A DNA stretch of 7,555 nucleotides from JAZFYD01 sp036443405 (GCA_036443405.1 JAZFYD010000108.1:1-7555), one strand, 5' to 3'. Positions 1 through 6,378 are shown, counted from the stretch's first letter. The notes: a model not told the origin generated them from the sequence alone. Program-made: numbers and translations.

Positions 1-871
1 GCTTGCCTGTATTGCGCACGAACACGCGGAGGTGGGTGCCGAGGTTCAGGTAGATCTGGGTCGCATCGCACACGGGAGACATGGGCAGGACGAGGCTCTG
101 GCGCCGCGGCCTGCGGTGCCGCTCGAAATTCGTGAACCGCCACGGCTCCTTTTCGAGGACGCGGCTCGTCCAAAGCGGTTGCAGCTCGCCGGGCGGCGGC
201 AACGGCGAACCGTTGCGCGCGCGGTCCGGCGCGCCACCGAGAGTCGGCCATCCGATCACCTTGGCGGGCGGGAGCGCGTGGAGATGGCGGCGGCGGTTCT
301 TGTACGAGTCGCTCTTCACCAGCGAACGCTCGTCGGTCGCGAGATGTTCCGGCACACGGTCGAGGTAGAGGATCGCGTGCTCGCGGTCCCCGCGCAAAAA
401 CGCGCGGTCGCTCAGCATCATGAGGGCGTGTGGCGCCACGGTAGCGGCGGGGAAACGGTCGATCAGGGTCAGGACCGTCGTTTCGTCGCCGCTCACCATC
501 GCGGCGCGGATGGCACCGTTGGCTTCGGGGTCGTAGAGGCGGCGCCAAGCCTGAAGGACCTCCTTGCCGAACGGTTCGCGGTTACCAAGCAGCGACAGCG
601 CCGCCCAACGACGGGGCGACACAAAAAGCTCGCGGCCGCGCCACGAGACGACTTGGCCCAGGTCGTGGCTCATCAGCGCCTGCAGCTTGCCCGCGGCCAT
701 CGCGGGATCCCCGGAGCTTGCGGCCTGGCGCGCCGACAGCACGAGTTCCCGGAGCGCCTCGTCGTCGTCGGGTACGAACGAGTTGTTGTGTTTCGGTCGG
801 GTCGCGCCGCCGGGTTTGGCCGAGACGGAGGAAACGAGCAGGGCGAGAACGAGCCCGGTAACGCGGAACAC
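1..871 (-). CDS. Secreted PQQ-like beta-propeller repeat protein, 5' part only
   Basis: The minus strand is open from a GTG at 871 to the left edge, giving 290 residues without a stop. Residues 1-18 look like a signal peptide (hydrophobic GLVLALLVSSVSA, cleavage probably after VSA), so the product is exported. Residues about 38-180 are alanine/leucine-rich and helical, resembling TPR-like segments. At about 206-213 comes IGWPTLGG, the typical entry to the propeller of planctomycete PQQ-binding-like proteins, and residues 265-290 (SPVCDATQIYLNLGTHLRVF..NTGK) fit a first propeller blade (PV-x-D...IY-x-x-G..L....TGK). The function is unknown; such proteins are usually assigned to the periplasm or cell surface. 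An in-frame GTG at 910 would add 13 residues, but it lies inside a repeat and would spoil the signal peptide, so 871 is preferred. No convincing ribosome binding site is seen. The rest of the propeller lies outside the window, so the family call is moderately sure. Confidence 0.72.
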   Translation of the reverse strand, partial: MFRVTGLVLALLVSSVSAKPGGATRPKHNNSFVPDDDEALRELVLSARQAASSGDPAMAAGKLQALMSHDLGQVVSWRGRELFVSPRRWAALSLLGNREPFGKEVLQAWRRLYDPEANGAIRAAMVSGDETTVLTLIDRFPAATVAPHALMMLSDRAFLRGDREHAILYLDRVPEHLATDERSLVKSDSYKNRRRHLHALPPAKVIGWPTLGGAPDRARNGSPLPPPGELQPLWTSRVLEKEPWRFTNFERHRRPRRQSLVLPMSPVCDATQIYLNLGTHLRVFVRNTGK

Positions 872-896
872 GTTGCGCAGTCTAGCTTGGAAAGGG

Positions 897-1093
897 AACC
901 ACAGAGACACAGAGGCCGCCTGCAATGTCGGTTGCGCGACATGGGTAGTGAATCCCTGCTCCTCCGAGGCGATTGGCGGGCCGGCGGAGATCTACGGTCG
1001 TAGGCGCGCCAGCTTCGAAGGGGGGAAGAGCCGATACGAGGGAAGCGCTGAGGCGACTCCGGAACGCCTCTGCGCCTCAGTGCCTCCGTGGTT
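897..1093. repeat. Inverted-repeat-bounded intergenic element (CACAGAG/GAGGC type)
   Basis: This element fills nearly all of the non-coding gap between the propeller gene and the FtsB-like gene. The left end, AACCACAGAGACACAGAGGC (897-916), matches the reverse complement of 1074-1093 (minus strand AACCACGGAGGCACTGAGGC) at 17 of 20 positions. Both ends show a loose 8-nt periodicity built on GAGGC or CAGAG. Between them lie smaller palindromes: ATGTCG/CGACAT at 925-942, CTACG/CGTAG at 992-1003, CTTCGAAG at 1013-1020, and a larger hairpin at 1045-1075. From memory, CCACAGAG-RCACAGAG sequences recur in intergenic DNA of many unrelated bacterial genomes, so this may be a dispersed repeat. There is no transposase or convincing ORF inside, so it would be non-autonomous or purely structural. 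The outer AA of the right end is part of the TAA stop of the FtsB-like gene. Confidence 0.6.
1045..1075 (-). terminator. Hairpin just downstream of the enolase/FtsB-like gene pair
   Basis: GCGCTGAGGCG (1045-1055) pairs with CGCCTCTGCGC (1065-1075), an 11-bp stem with one T/T mismatch around a 9-nt loop. It starts 17 nt past the stop of the FtsB-like gene, where the minus-strand transcript should end. A competing pairing with CGCCTCAGTGC (1073-1083) is also possible. There is no T-run after the stem, so it is not a classical intrinsic terminator. It could instead act as a 3'-end stabiliser or simply be part of the repeat element. Confidence 0.3.
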
Positions 1094-1397
1094 ACTCTTC
1101 GAGTCGGTCCGCCTGCTTCAGTTCGTCCGCCGACTCGTCCCACGGGGTCGCGCCGGACGGCAAGCCCTTCCACGTGTCGAGCAGCCACGACTCAAGGACG
1201 AAGGGGTCGTCGCGAAGCGCCTGGAGTTCCGCGCGGAGCTCTTTTCCGCGCTTGCATGCCGCCGTGTACTCCCGTACCAGCCGCCCGCGCTCCTCGATCA
1301 GGATCCGCTTGCGCTGGCTCGCCGGAATCGCGTTGGTTCCCATGAGCAGGACCGTCGCGAGGGCGAACGACGGGGCCAGCAGCTGTTGGAGTCTCAC
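1092..1397 (-). CDS. FtsB/DivIC-like septum formation initiator family protein
   Basis: This is a 101-residue protein with one hydrophobic segment (about residues 5-23, LLAPSFALATVLLMGTNAI) followed by a charged heptad-like coiled coil (about 27-63) ending in LRAELQALRDDPFVLES. The Lx-x-DP-x-x-xE ending of the coiled coil is characteristic of the FtsB/DivIC family, small bitopic proteins that bridge FtsL and FtsQ in the division complex with the coiled coil outside the cytoplasm. The start is the GTG at 1397, 7 nt after the enolase stop; an ATG overlapping that stop ends after three codons. No clear ribosome binding site is seen, so translation may be coupled to enolase. The eno-ftsB order is common in bacteria, notably gammaproteobacteria, which supports the call. 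The acidic tail (WDESADELKQADRLEE) is less typical. Other short TM-plus-coiled-coil proteins cannot be excluded. Confidence 0.7.
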   Translation of the reverse strand: MRLQQLLAPSFALATVLLMGTNAIPASQRKRILIEERGRLVREYTAACKRGKELRAELQALRDDPFVLESWLLDTWKGLPSGATPWDESADELKQADRLEE

Positions 1398-1404
1398 GCG
1401 CGCA

Positions 1405-2670
1405 TCAACCCGTCGAGCCGTAGCAGGCGCGGCCGCCCAGTTCCTCTTCGATGCGCAGCAAGCGGTTGTACTTGGCGACACGGTCCGAGCGGCAGGGCGC
1501 GCCCGTCTTGATCTGGCCCGCGCCCGTCGCGACGGCGAGATCCGCGATCGTCGTGTCCTCGGTTTCGCCCGACCGGTGACTGATGACCGACGTGAACCCG
1601 GCGCTCCGGGCCATGCTGATCGCGTCCAACGTCTCGGTCAGCGTGCCGATCTGGTTCAGCTTGATGAGGATCGAGTTGCAGGCGCGTTCGTCGATCGCGC
1701 GATTCAGGCGCTCGGTGTTGGTGACGAGCAAGTCGTCTCCAACCAGTTGTGTGATCGCGCCGAGCCGTTCGTTGAGGCCGACCCAGCCCTCCCAATCGTC
1801 CTCGTCGAGACCGTCCTCGATGGAGCAGATCGGAAAACGGCTGCACCAATCGGCCCAGAGATCGGTCATCGCGGCGCTCGAGAGCGTCTCCCCGCGGATG
1901 CGCAGCCGGTAGGCGCCGTCCTCGTAGAGTTCCGACATCGCGGGATCGAGGGCGATCTTGACGTCGTCGCCGGGTTTGTAGCCGGCTCTTTCGATCGCCA
2001 CGAGGATGCAATCCAGCGCTTCCTCGTCGGACGCGAGGGCGGGAGCGAATCCGCCCTCGTCGCCAACCTGCGTGCCGTGGCCCTTCTCTTTCAGAACGCC
2101 TTTGAGCGCCTGATAGATCTCGGCGCCGCAGCGAAGCCCCTCCGCGAAGTTCGCGGCGCCGTACGGCATCACCATGAACTCCTGGAAGTCCGTGCTCTGC
2201 CACCCGGTGTGTGCGCCGCCGTTCAGGATGTTCATCATCGGGACCGGTAGCACGCAGGCGTCCTCGCCGCCCATGTGCGCATAGAGCGGCAGGCCCGCGG
2301 CGGCGGCCTCGGCGTGTGCGTAGGCGAGGGAGACGCCGAGCAACGCGTTGGCGCCCAATCGCGCCTTGTTCGGAGTGCCGTCGAGCTCGCAGAGCGTGTC
2401 GTCCAAGGCGGACTGGTCGTCGAAGGCGCGGCCGACGAGGCTCTTCGCGATCTCGCCGTTGACGTGGCCGACCGCTCCCTGAACGCCTTTGCCGGCGTAG
2501 CGGTCGCCGCCGTCGCGCAGTTCGAGGGCTTCGTGTTTTCCGGTGGACGCTCCCGACGGCACGATCGCGCTGCCGAATGCGCCGCCGTCCAAGTGCACGT
2601 CCACTTCGACCGTGGGGTTGCCGCGCGAGTCCAGGACCTCTCGGGATTTCAACTCGGAGATCTTTCTCAT
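1405..2670 (-). CDS. eno: Enolase (phosphopyruvate hydratase)
   Basis: This 421-residue protein catalyses the Mg-dependent interconversion of 2-phosphoglycerate and phosphoenolpyruvate in glycolysis; the family usually has about 430 residues. The N-terminus (SREVLDSRGNPTVEV) and the mobile loop PSGASTGKHEA (38-48) are canonical. Recognisable catalytic positions are H154 in NGGAH, E205 in GDEGG, K337 in LIKLNQIGT, H365 in SHRSGETED and K388 in GQIKTG; the metal ligands are D242, E285 and D312 or D313. The start is the ATG at 2670, preceded by AAAGG four nt upstream; the frame is open further upstream but without family similarity. The loop after H154 reads HTGWQSTD, one residue longer than the usual HADNxxD. 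The C-terminus stops slightly early (YGSTG). It is the first gene of a minus-strand pair with the FtsB-like gene. Confidence 0.97.
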   Translation of the reverse strand: MRKISELKSREVLDSRGNPTVEVDVHLDGGAFGSAIVPSGASTGKHEALELRDGGDRYAGKGVQGAVGHVNGEIAKSLVGRAFDDQSALDDTLCELDGTPNKARLGANALLGVSLAYAHAEAAAAGLPLYAHMGGEDACVLPVPMMNILNGGAHTGWQSTDFQEFMVMPYGAANFAEGLRCGAEIYQALKGVLKEKGHGTQVGDEGGFAPALASDEEALDCILVAIERAGYKPGDDVKIALDPAMSELYEDGAYRLRIRGETLSSAAMTDLWADWCSRFPICSIEDGLDEDDWEGWVGLNERLGAITQLVGDDLLVTNTERLNRAIDERACNSILIKLNQIGTLTETLDAISMARSAGFTSVISHRSGETEDTTIADLAVATGAGQIKTGAPCRSDRVAKYNRLLRIEEELGGRACYGSTG

Positions 2671-2838
2671 GCGGCCTTTGATACTAGATCGGTAAGGGCC
2701 CCGTCCAAGCACAGGTGGAGCGGGTCTTTCCCGCCCGTTTCGTTTGTCGAAATTCGCGGCCTGCTTCTTGGGGTGCTTCGCCGGGCCGAAAGCAATCCGG
2801 GCGTTGCGCGGCGATGGCGGATATTCTTCGCAGTTCGC
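2671..2838. promoter_or_regulatory. Divergent spacer between eno and psd with two small inverted repeats
   Basis: This 168-bp stretch must hold the start signals for both the minus-strand eno pair and the plus-strand psd cluster. Two adjacent perfect 5-bp inverted repeats lie in it: GCGGG-TCTTT-CCCGC (2720-2734) and TTTCG-TTTGT-CGAAA (2738-2752). Either could be an operator or a leader hairpin. The eno side has a Shine-Dalgarno-like AAAGG on the minus strand (2675-2679). No convincing -35/-10 pair was found for psd. The stretch contains no plausible protein-coding gene. Confidence 0.35.
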
Positions 2839-3489
2839 ATGCGGATCCCGCTCACCGCCCACGGAATCCGGGAGCTGCTCCTTTTTGGCGGCGGCTTCCT
2901 CGCGATCAGCATTGCGCTGATCCCGATCGCTCCGTGGGCCTCCCCGGTCTTCTTCCTGCTCTTCCTCTTCGTGCTCTCGTTTTTTCGTGACCCCGATCGC
3001 TCCTCGGACGCCGGTCCGGACACCGCGATCTCGCCCGCCGACGGGAAGGTCACGGACATCGAGGAAGTGGACGAGCCGTATTTCTTAAACGGCAAGGCGC
3101 TGCGGATCGGGATCTTCCTGTCGGTGTTCAACGTTCACGTGAACCGTGCGCCGATCGCGGGGAAGGTGACCGGTGTCCGCTACCTGCCCGGCAAGTTCCT
3201 CGATGCGCGCGATCCGCAGTGCATCATTCAGAACGAGGCGAACCTTGTCGGATTTTCCGGTGAGCGGGGGCCGTTTGCGGTCCGGCAGATCTCGGGGCTC
3301 ATCGCCCGCAAGATCGTCTGCCCGCTGGCCGAGGGCGAAGAACTCGAGCGCGGGCGCCGGATGGGGATGATCAAGTTCGGCAGCCGCACGGAGTTGCTCG
3401 TGCCGGTCGGCGCCGATGTCGAGGTGCTGGTGAAGATCGGCGACAAGGTGCTAGGCGGCAAGACGCAATTGCTGCGATACCGGTCCTGA
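2839..3489 (+). CDS. psd: Phosphatidylserine decarboxylase proenzyme, short (archaeal-type) form
   Basis: This 216-residue protein decarboxylates phosphatidylserine to phosphatidylethanolamine at the inner membrane. Two hydrophobic stretches (about residues 13-31 and 35-49) form the membrane anchor and are followed by FFRDPDR. The catalytic elements are SPADGKV with D68, FNVHVNR with H100, and the self-cleavage site FGS at 180-182. There G181-S182 is cut, leaving a pyruvoyl group on the small subunit that starts at S182. The length and the FGS rather than LGST site match the short PSD-A subfamily, not the long E. coli type. The start is the ATG at 2839, placed just before the membrane segment; no clear ribosome binding site is visible, and an in-frame GTG about 66 nt upstream cannot be excluded. 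Its stop is 2 nt before pssA, which makes its substrate. Confidence 0.93.
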   Translation: MRIPLTAHGIRELLLFGGGFLAISIALIPIAPWASPVFFLLFLFVLSFFRDPDRSSDAGPDTAISPADGKVTDIEEVDEPYFLNGKALRIGIFLSVFNVHVNRAPIAGKVTGVRYLPGKFLDARDPQCIIQNEANLVGFSGERGPFAVRQISGLIARKIVCPLAEGEELERGRRMGMIKFGSRTELLVPVGADVEVLVKIGDKVLGGKTQLLRYRS

Positions 3490-3491
3490 CC

Positions 3492-4283
3492 ATGATGAGC
3501 CGTGTCGGTGTCCTCCCCGCGCTCGTGACCATGGCGAACGGGTACTGCGGACTCCTGGCTATCTACAAGACCGCGGACGGCCAGTTCTACACGGCGTCCT
3601 GGCTGATCATGCTCGCCATGTTTTTCGACATGATCGACGGGCGGATCGCGCGCATGGCCGGAGCCACGACGCGGTTCGGGGCGTTCCTCGATTCGCTTTC
3701 GGACATTATCAGTTTCGGGGTCGCCCCCGCGTTTCTCGTCAAGCAGATCGTCGCTCCGATCGGGTTTCACCCCAAGGCGCTGGCGTTCATGACGATTCTC
3801 TTCGCGCTGGGCGCGATGTTGCGCCTCGCGCGCTACAACGACGAGCACGCATCGAGCGAGGGTTTGGACAAGGAAGAGGGCGCGGTTTCGCGGTTCGATG
3901 GGCTGCCGACGCCCGGGGCGGCCGGTGTCATCGCGTCCCTCGTGTTTCTCGCCGAAGATACGGATCGCCTCTTCGACTACCAGCGGCTCATGGTCGCGAT
4001 GCCGTTCTTGTGCGTCGTGCTCGGGTGCTTGATGGTGAGCCGGGTTCCGTATGTCCATGTCGGCCAGCGCTTCCTGCGCCGGCGCGATTTCAGCTATCTA
4101 TTCCGGGTCGTCGTGCTCGTGATGGCGTTTTCGTTTTTTCCGCACGAGGGCGCGGCGGTTGGATTTGTCGCCTACGCCATCGTTGGACCGATTCTGAGGC
4201 CGCTGCGGCGGACACGTCAGGACGATCTGGATGACGAGGACATCGGCCCGGAGCCCGACGGCACGAAGGAGAACGAGGCATGA
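3492..4283 (+). CDS. pssA: CDP-diacylglycerol-serine O-phosphatidyltransferase
   Basis: This 263-residue integral membrane enzyme transfers phosphatidate from CDP-diacylglycerol to L-serine, giving phosphatidylserine, the substrate of the upstream decarboxylase. The complete CDP-alcohol phosphotransferase signature is present: D46-x2-D49-G50-x2-A53-R54-x8-G63-x3-D67-x3-D71, binding two metal ions and CDP. The N-terminus (LPALVTMANGYCGLLAI) is typical of PssA rather than PgsA. Several hydrophobic segments follow, including MTILFALGAMLRLARYN and AGVIASLVFLA. The last 25 or so residues are charged and acidic (DDLDDEDIGPEPDG) and probably cytoplasmic. Two consecutive ATGs (3492, 3495) could start the protein; the first lies 2 nt after the psd stop, so translational coupling is likely. 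The stop overlaps folK in an ATGA. Confidence 0.93.
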   Translation: MMSRVGVLPALVTMANGYCGLLAIYKTADGQFYTASWLIMLAMFFDMIDGRIARMAGATTRFGAFLDSLSDIISFGVAPAFLVKQIVAPIGFHPKALAFMTILFALGAMLRLARYNDEHASSEGLDKEEGAVSRFDGLPTPGAAGVIASLVFLAEDTDRLFDYQRLMVAMPFLCVVLGCLMVSRVPYVHVGQRFLRRRDFSYLFRVVVLVMAFSFFPHEGAAVGFVAYAIVGPILRPLRRTRQDDLDDEDIGPEPDGTKENEA

Positions 4284-4729
4284 GGGCGGCGTTGTCACTG
4301 GGAAGCAATCTCGGACCGCGCCGGCTGCACCTGCTCTGGGCGCGCCGGCAGCTTCAGACGCGCCTGAAGGTGGAAGCGTTCTCGCGCATGCTCGAAACCA
4401 CAGCCGTTGGTCCCGCGGGTTCGCGTTCATTTCTGAATGCCGCCGCCGTTGTCAGTGGTGATCTGGAGCCCGCCGAGTTGCTCGCGTTCGCGCGAGAGTT
4501 GGAAGACGCGTTGGGACGCGACGCCTTGGACCGCGCGGGGCCGCGCGCGCTCGACATCGACATCCTGCTGATCGATCAGGAGACGATCGACGTACCCGGT
4601 CTCAGCGTGCCGCATCCGCGCCTCGCCGAGCGGCGTTTTGTTTTGGAGCCGCTGGCGGAGGTCGCGGGGGACTGGTTGGTGCCCGGCAGCCTCTGTTCGG
4701 TGGAGGTGCTTCTTGAGGATCTGTCGTAG
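4280..4729 (+). CDS. folK: 2-amino-4-hydroxy-6-hydroxymethyldihydropteridine pyrophosphokinase (HPPK)
   Basis: This 149-residue cytoplasmic enzyme transfers pyrophosphate from ATP to 6-hydroxymethyl-7,8-dihydropterin in folate synthesis. Family motifs appear in order: the N-terminal SLGSNLGPR (6-14), the FLNAA strand (51-55), the signature GPRALDIDILLID (87-99) with Mg ligands D92 and D94, and the C-terminal VPHPRLAERRFVLEPLAEVA (110-129). The length is normal for single-domain HPPK. The start ATG at 4280 overlaps the pssA stop as ATGA, a typical coupling signal. The gene end overlaps the panC start by 17 nt and carries the panC ribosome binding site. The folate partners folP and folB are not in the window, so this is an isolated pathway step. 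The aromatic residue often found before GPR (WGPR) is alanine here. Confidence 0.95.
   Translation: MRAALSLGSNLGPRRLHLLWARRQLQTRLKVEAFSRMLETTAVGPAGSRSFLNAAAVVSGDLEPAELLAFARELEDALGRDALDRAGPRALDIDILLIDQETIDVPGLSVPHPRLAERRFVLEPLAEVAGDWLVPGSLCSVEVLLEDLS
4702..4708 (+). promoter_or_regulatory. Ribosome binding site for panC
   Basis: GGAGGTG inside the 3' end of folK lies six nt (from the end of GGAGG) before the TTG at 4713. It is the clearest Shine-Dalgarno match found in the window and decides the panC start. Confidence 0.7.
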
Positions 4730-5534
4730 GAACAAGGAGCTGCGCGTTGCTTTGGCCGGCGCACAGCGGCCCGTCGGTTTTGCGCCGACGATGGGAGCCT
4801 TGCACGCGGGGCACGCCTCGCTCCTCCGACAGTGCCGGGAAGAGTGCGCGACGGTGGTCGCCAGCGTGTTTGTCAATCCGCTGCAATTCGACGAGGGCGC
4901 CGACCTCGAGAACTACCCGCGGACGGAGGAAGCGGATCTCGCGCTCTGCGACAAAGAGGGCGTCCACGTCGTGTTTGTTCCGGACCGTGCGGAGATCTAC
5001 CCCGCCGGGTTCGCGACCGCGATCGATGTCGGCCCAGTCGCCGCGGAGTTCGAAGGCGCGGAGCGCGAGGGACACTTCGAGGGTGTTGCGACGGTTGTGA
5101 TGAAACTGCTGCACCTCGTGGGGCCGGACCGTGCGTACTTCGGTCAAAAGGACGCGCAGCAACTCTGTGTGATCCAGACCCTTGTGCGCGACCTCGACGT
5201 GCCCGTCGAAATCGTCCCGGTGGAAACCGTGCGGGAGGAAGACGGCCTCGCGCTGTCGAGCCGCAACGCGCGCCTGTCGAGCGAAGACCGGAAACAGGCC
5301 ACGAACCTTTGTCGTGGACTCCAGCGTGCGCGGGACGCGTGGGATTCCGGGGAACGCTACCCCCAAGAGCTTGCCGCCGCGGCGACGTGGGAAGGATTGG
5401 ACTACGACTATTGCGCGTGTGTCGACCCCGTGACGTTTCGGGCGCTCGCCGATACTGTGCAAGGATCCGTCCGAATCATCGTGGCGGCCCGGGTGGGGCC
5501 GGTGCGCCTCATCGACAACCTGCTTCTGACCTGA
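4713..5534 (+). CDS. panC: Pantoate-beta-alanine ligase (pantothenate synthetase)
   Basis: This 273-residue cytoplasmic ligase condenses pantoate and beta-alanine with ATP, via pantoyl-adenylate, to give pantothenate for coenzyme A. The nucleotide-binding HIGH-like motif is PTMGALHAGH (25-34). Then come SVFVNPLQF (51-59) and YPRT (68-71), then GHFEGVATVVMKL (120-132), the substrate-binding FGQKDAQQ (143-150), and the KMSKS-like LALSSRNARLS (179-189). The length is close to the family norm of about 280. No ATG is available upstream of the HIGH-like motif. TTG at 4713, behind a good GGAGGTG, gives MRICRRNKELRVAL, which aligns with the usual M-x-I...ELR opening. The gene therefore begins inside folK with 17 nt of overlap. 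The partners panB and panD are absent from the window. The stop is one nt before ispE. Confidence 0.94.
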   Translation: MRICRRNKELRVALAGAQRPVGFAPTMGALHAGHASLLRQCREECATVVASVFVNPLQFDEGADLENYPRTEEADLALCDKEGVHVVFVPDRAEIYPAGFATAIDVGPVAAEFEGAEREGHFEGVATVVMKLLHLVGPDRAYFGQKDAQQLCVIQTLVRDLDVPVEIVPVETVREEDGLALSSRNARLSSEDRKQATNLCRGLQRARDAWDSGERYPQELAAAATWEGLDYDYCACVDPVTFRALADTVQGSVRIIVAARVGPVRLIDNLLLT

Positions 5535-5535
5535 C

Positions 5536-6378
5536 ATGGACCGCCTCGCGCTCGACGCCCCTGCGAAGATCAACCTCTTCCTCGAGGTCCTCGGGCGCCG
5601 CCCGGATCGGTATCACGAGATCGACACCGTCATGCAGACGGTCACGCTCGCCGATCGGATCACTCTCGAGCGAGCCGACACGCTGGAGATCGAGGTCGAG
5701 GGCGATGCGCCGGCGGACTCGACCAACCTGGCCTGGCGAGCCGCCGAGGCGCTCAACCAGAACGTCCGCATCCGGATCGAGAAGGAGATCCCGGCCGGGG
5801 CCGGTCTCGGGGGCGGATCGAGCGACGCGGCTGCGGTCCTGCTGGGCCTTGACCGGATGTTCGATCTGGGGCTCGGGCCAAAAGGCCTTCAGGGCCCCGC
5901 TGCCCGCCTGGGGGCCGATGTGCCCTTCTTCTTGCACGGCGGCACGGCGCGCTGCCGGGGAATCGGGGACCGCGTGGAGATGGTCGAAAATCCGCCTGCC
6001 GGGCGGTTTTTGCTGGTGATGCCGGGGGTCTTAGCGGCCACCGAATCGGTGTATCGGGCACTCCCGGCGGGGTTGACCGGAAATCCCGAACTCGCTACCG
6101 TCTTTATCAACGAATATTGCGCCAGCGATGGCGGAGACCGTGTGGTCTGGTTCAACCGCCTGCAGGAGGCAGCCGAGGCTCTCGAGCCGCGGCTCGTTTC
6201 CGTAAGAAAGGGGGCGGAAAGCCAGTTCGGCCGGGCTTTCTTGATGACCGGTTCCGGTGCGGCCTACTTTGCCGCGTGGGACCAAGCGGATGAGCCGCGA
6301 GGCGACATCGACCTCGGGGGTGTCCCGGCGAAAGTGCTGGTCGTCAAGAGCCGCGGACGGACGAGCGTCGCTGGGTAA
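5536..6378 (+). CDS. ispE: 4-diphosphocytidyl-2-C-methyl-D-erythritol kinase
   Basis: This 280-residue GHMP-family kinase phosphorylates CDP-methylerythritol with ATP in the non-mevalonate (MEP) isoprenoid pathway. Motifs: APAKINLFLEVLGRRPDRYHEI (8-29) with the catalytic lysine K11, the glycine-rich ATP loop PAGAGLGGGSSDAAA (86-100), GADVPFFL (126-133) with catalytic D128, and the C-terminal TGSGAAYFA. The length fits the family. The ATG at 5536 lies one nt past the panC stop and gives the expected start just before the PAKINL strand. The substrate-binding motif is normally DGYH, but here it reads DRYH (R25), a G-to-R change compatible with one base. Presence of ispE implies that this bacterium uses the MEP route. 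A 43-nt gap follows, with a 5-bp GC hairpin (CGCCC/GGGCG, 6388-6402), before spoVG. Confidence 0.95.
   Translation: MDRLALDAPAKINLFLEVLGRRPDRYHEIDTVMQTVTLADRITLERADTLEIEVEGDAPADSTNLAWRAAEALNQNVRIRIEKEIPAGAGLGGGSSDAAAVLLGLDRMFDLGLGPKGLQGPAARLGADVPFFLHGGTARCRGIGDRVEMVENPPAGRFLLVMPGVLAATESVYRALPAGLTGNPELATVFINEYCASDGGDRVVWFNRLQEAAEALEPRLVSVRKGAESQFGRAFLMTGSGAAYFAAWDQADEPRGDIDLGGVPAKVLVVKSRGRTSVAG

Noticed and set aside
32..1003. A 323-codon open frame on the plus strand.
   Set aside because: It is antisense to the minus-strand protein with a signal peptide and WPTLGG motif, has low-complexity Arg/Ala-rich translation, and runs through the inverted repeat. It is a by-product of high GC content.
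673..1188. A 171-codon minus-strand frame spanning the repeat region.
   Set aside because: It overlaps two better-supported genes in another frame; its TTEALRRRG and PLCLCGSL stretches are just translations of the repeat ends.
973..2250. A 425-codon open frame on the plus strand opposite enolase.
   Set aside because: Enolase on the minus strand is unambiguous; the antisense translation has no recognisable motif.
2681..2708. Possible promoter for eno on the minus strand (TTGGAC, 16 bp, TAGTAT).
   Set aside because: Both boxes are poor matches, and the start point would fall within the enolase ribosome binding site, leaving an almost leaderless message.
2671..2862. A 64-residue N-terminal extension of enolase upstream of ATG 2670.
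   Set aside because: The translated extension has no similarity to enolases, crosses the spacer and part of psd, and the ATG at 2670 has its own AAAGG.
4602..5573. A 323-codon minus-strand frame opposite panC.
   Set aside because: PanC motifs are complete on the plus strand; the antisense product has no family features.
4832..6019. A 395-codon plus-strand frame overlapping panC and ispE.
   Set aside because: It is out of frame with two clearly identified enzymes and is extremely arginine/proline-rich, as expected for a shadow frame.
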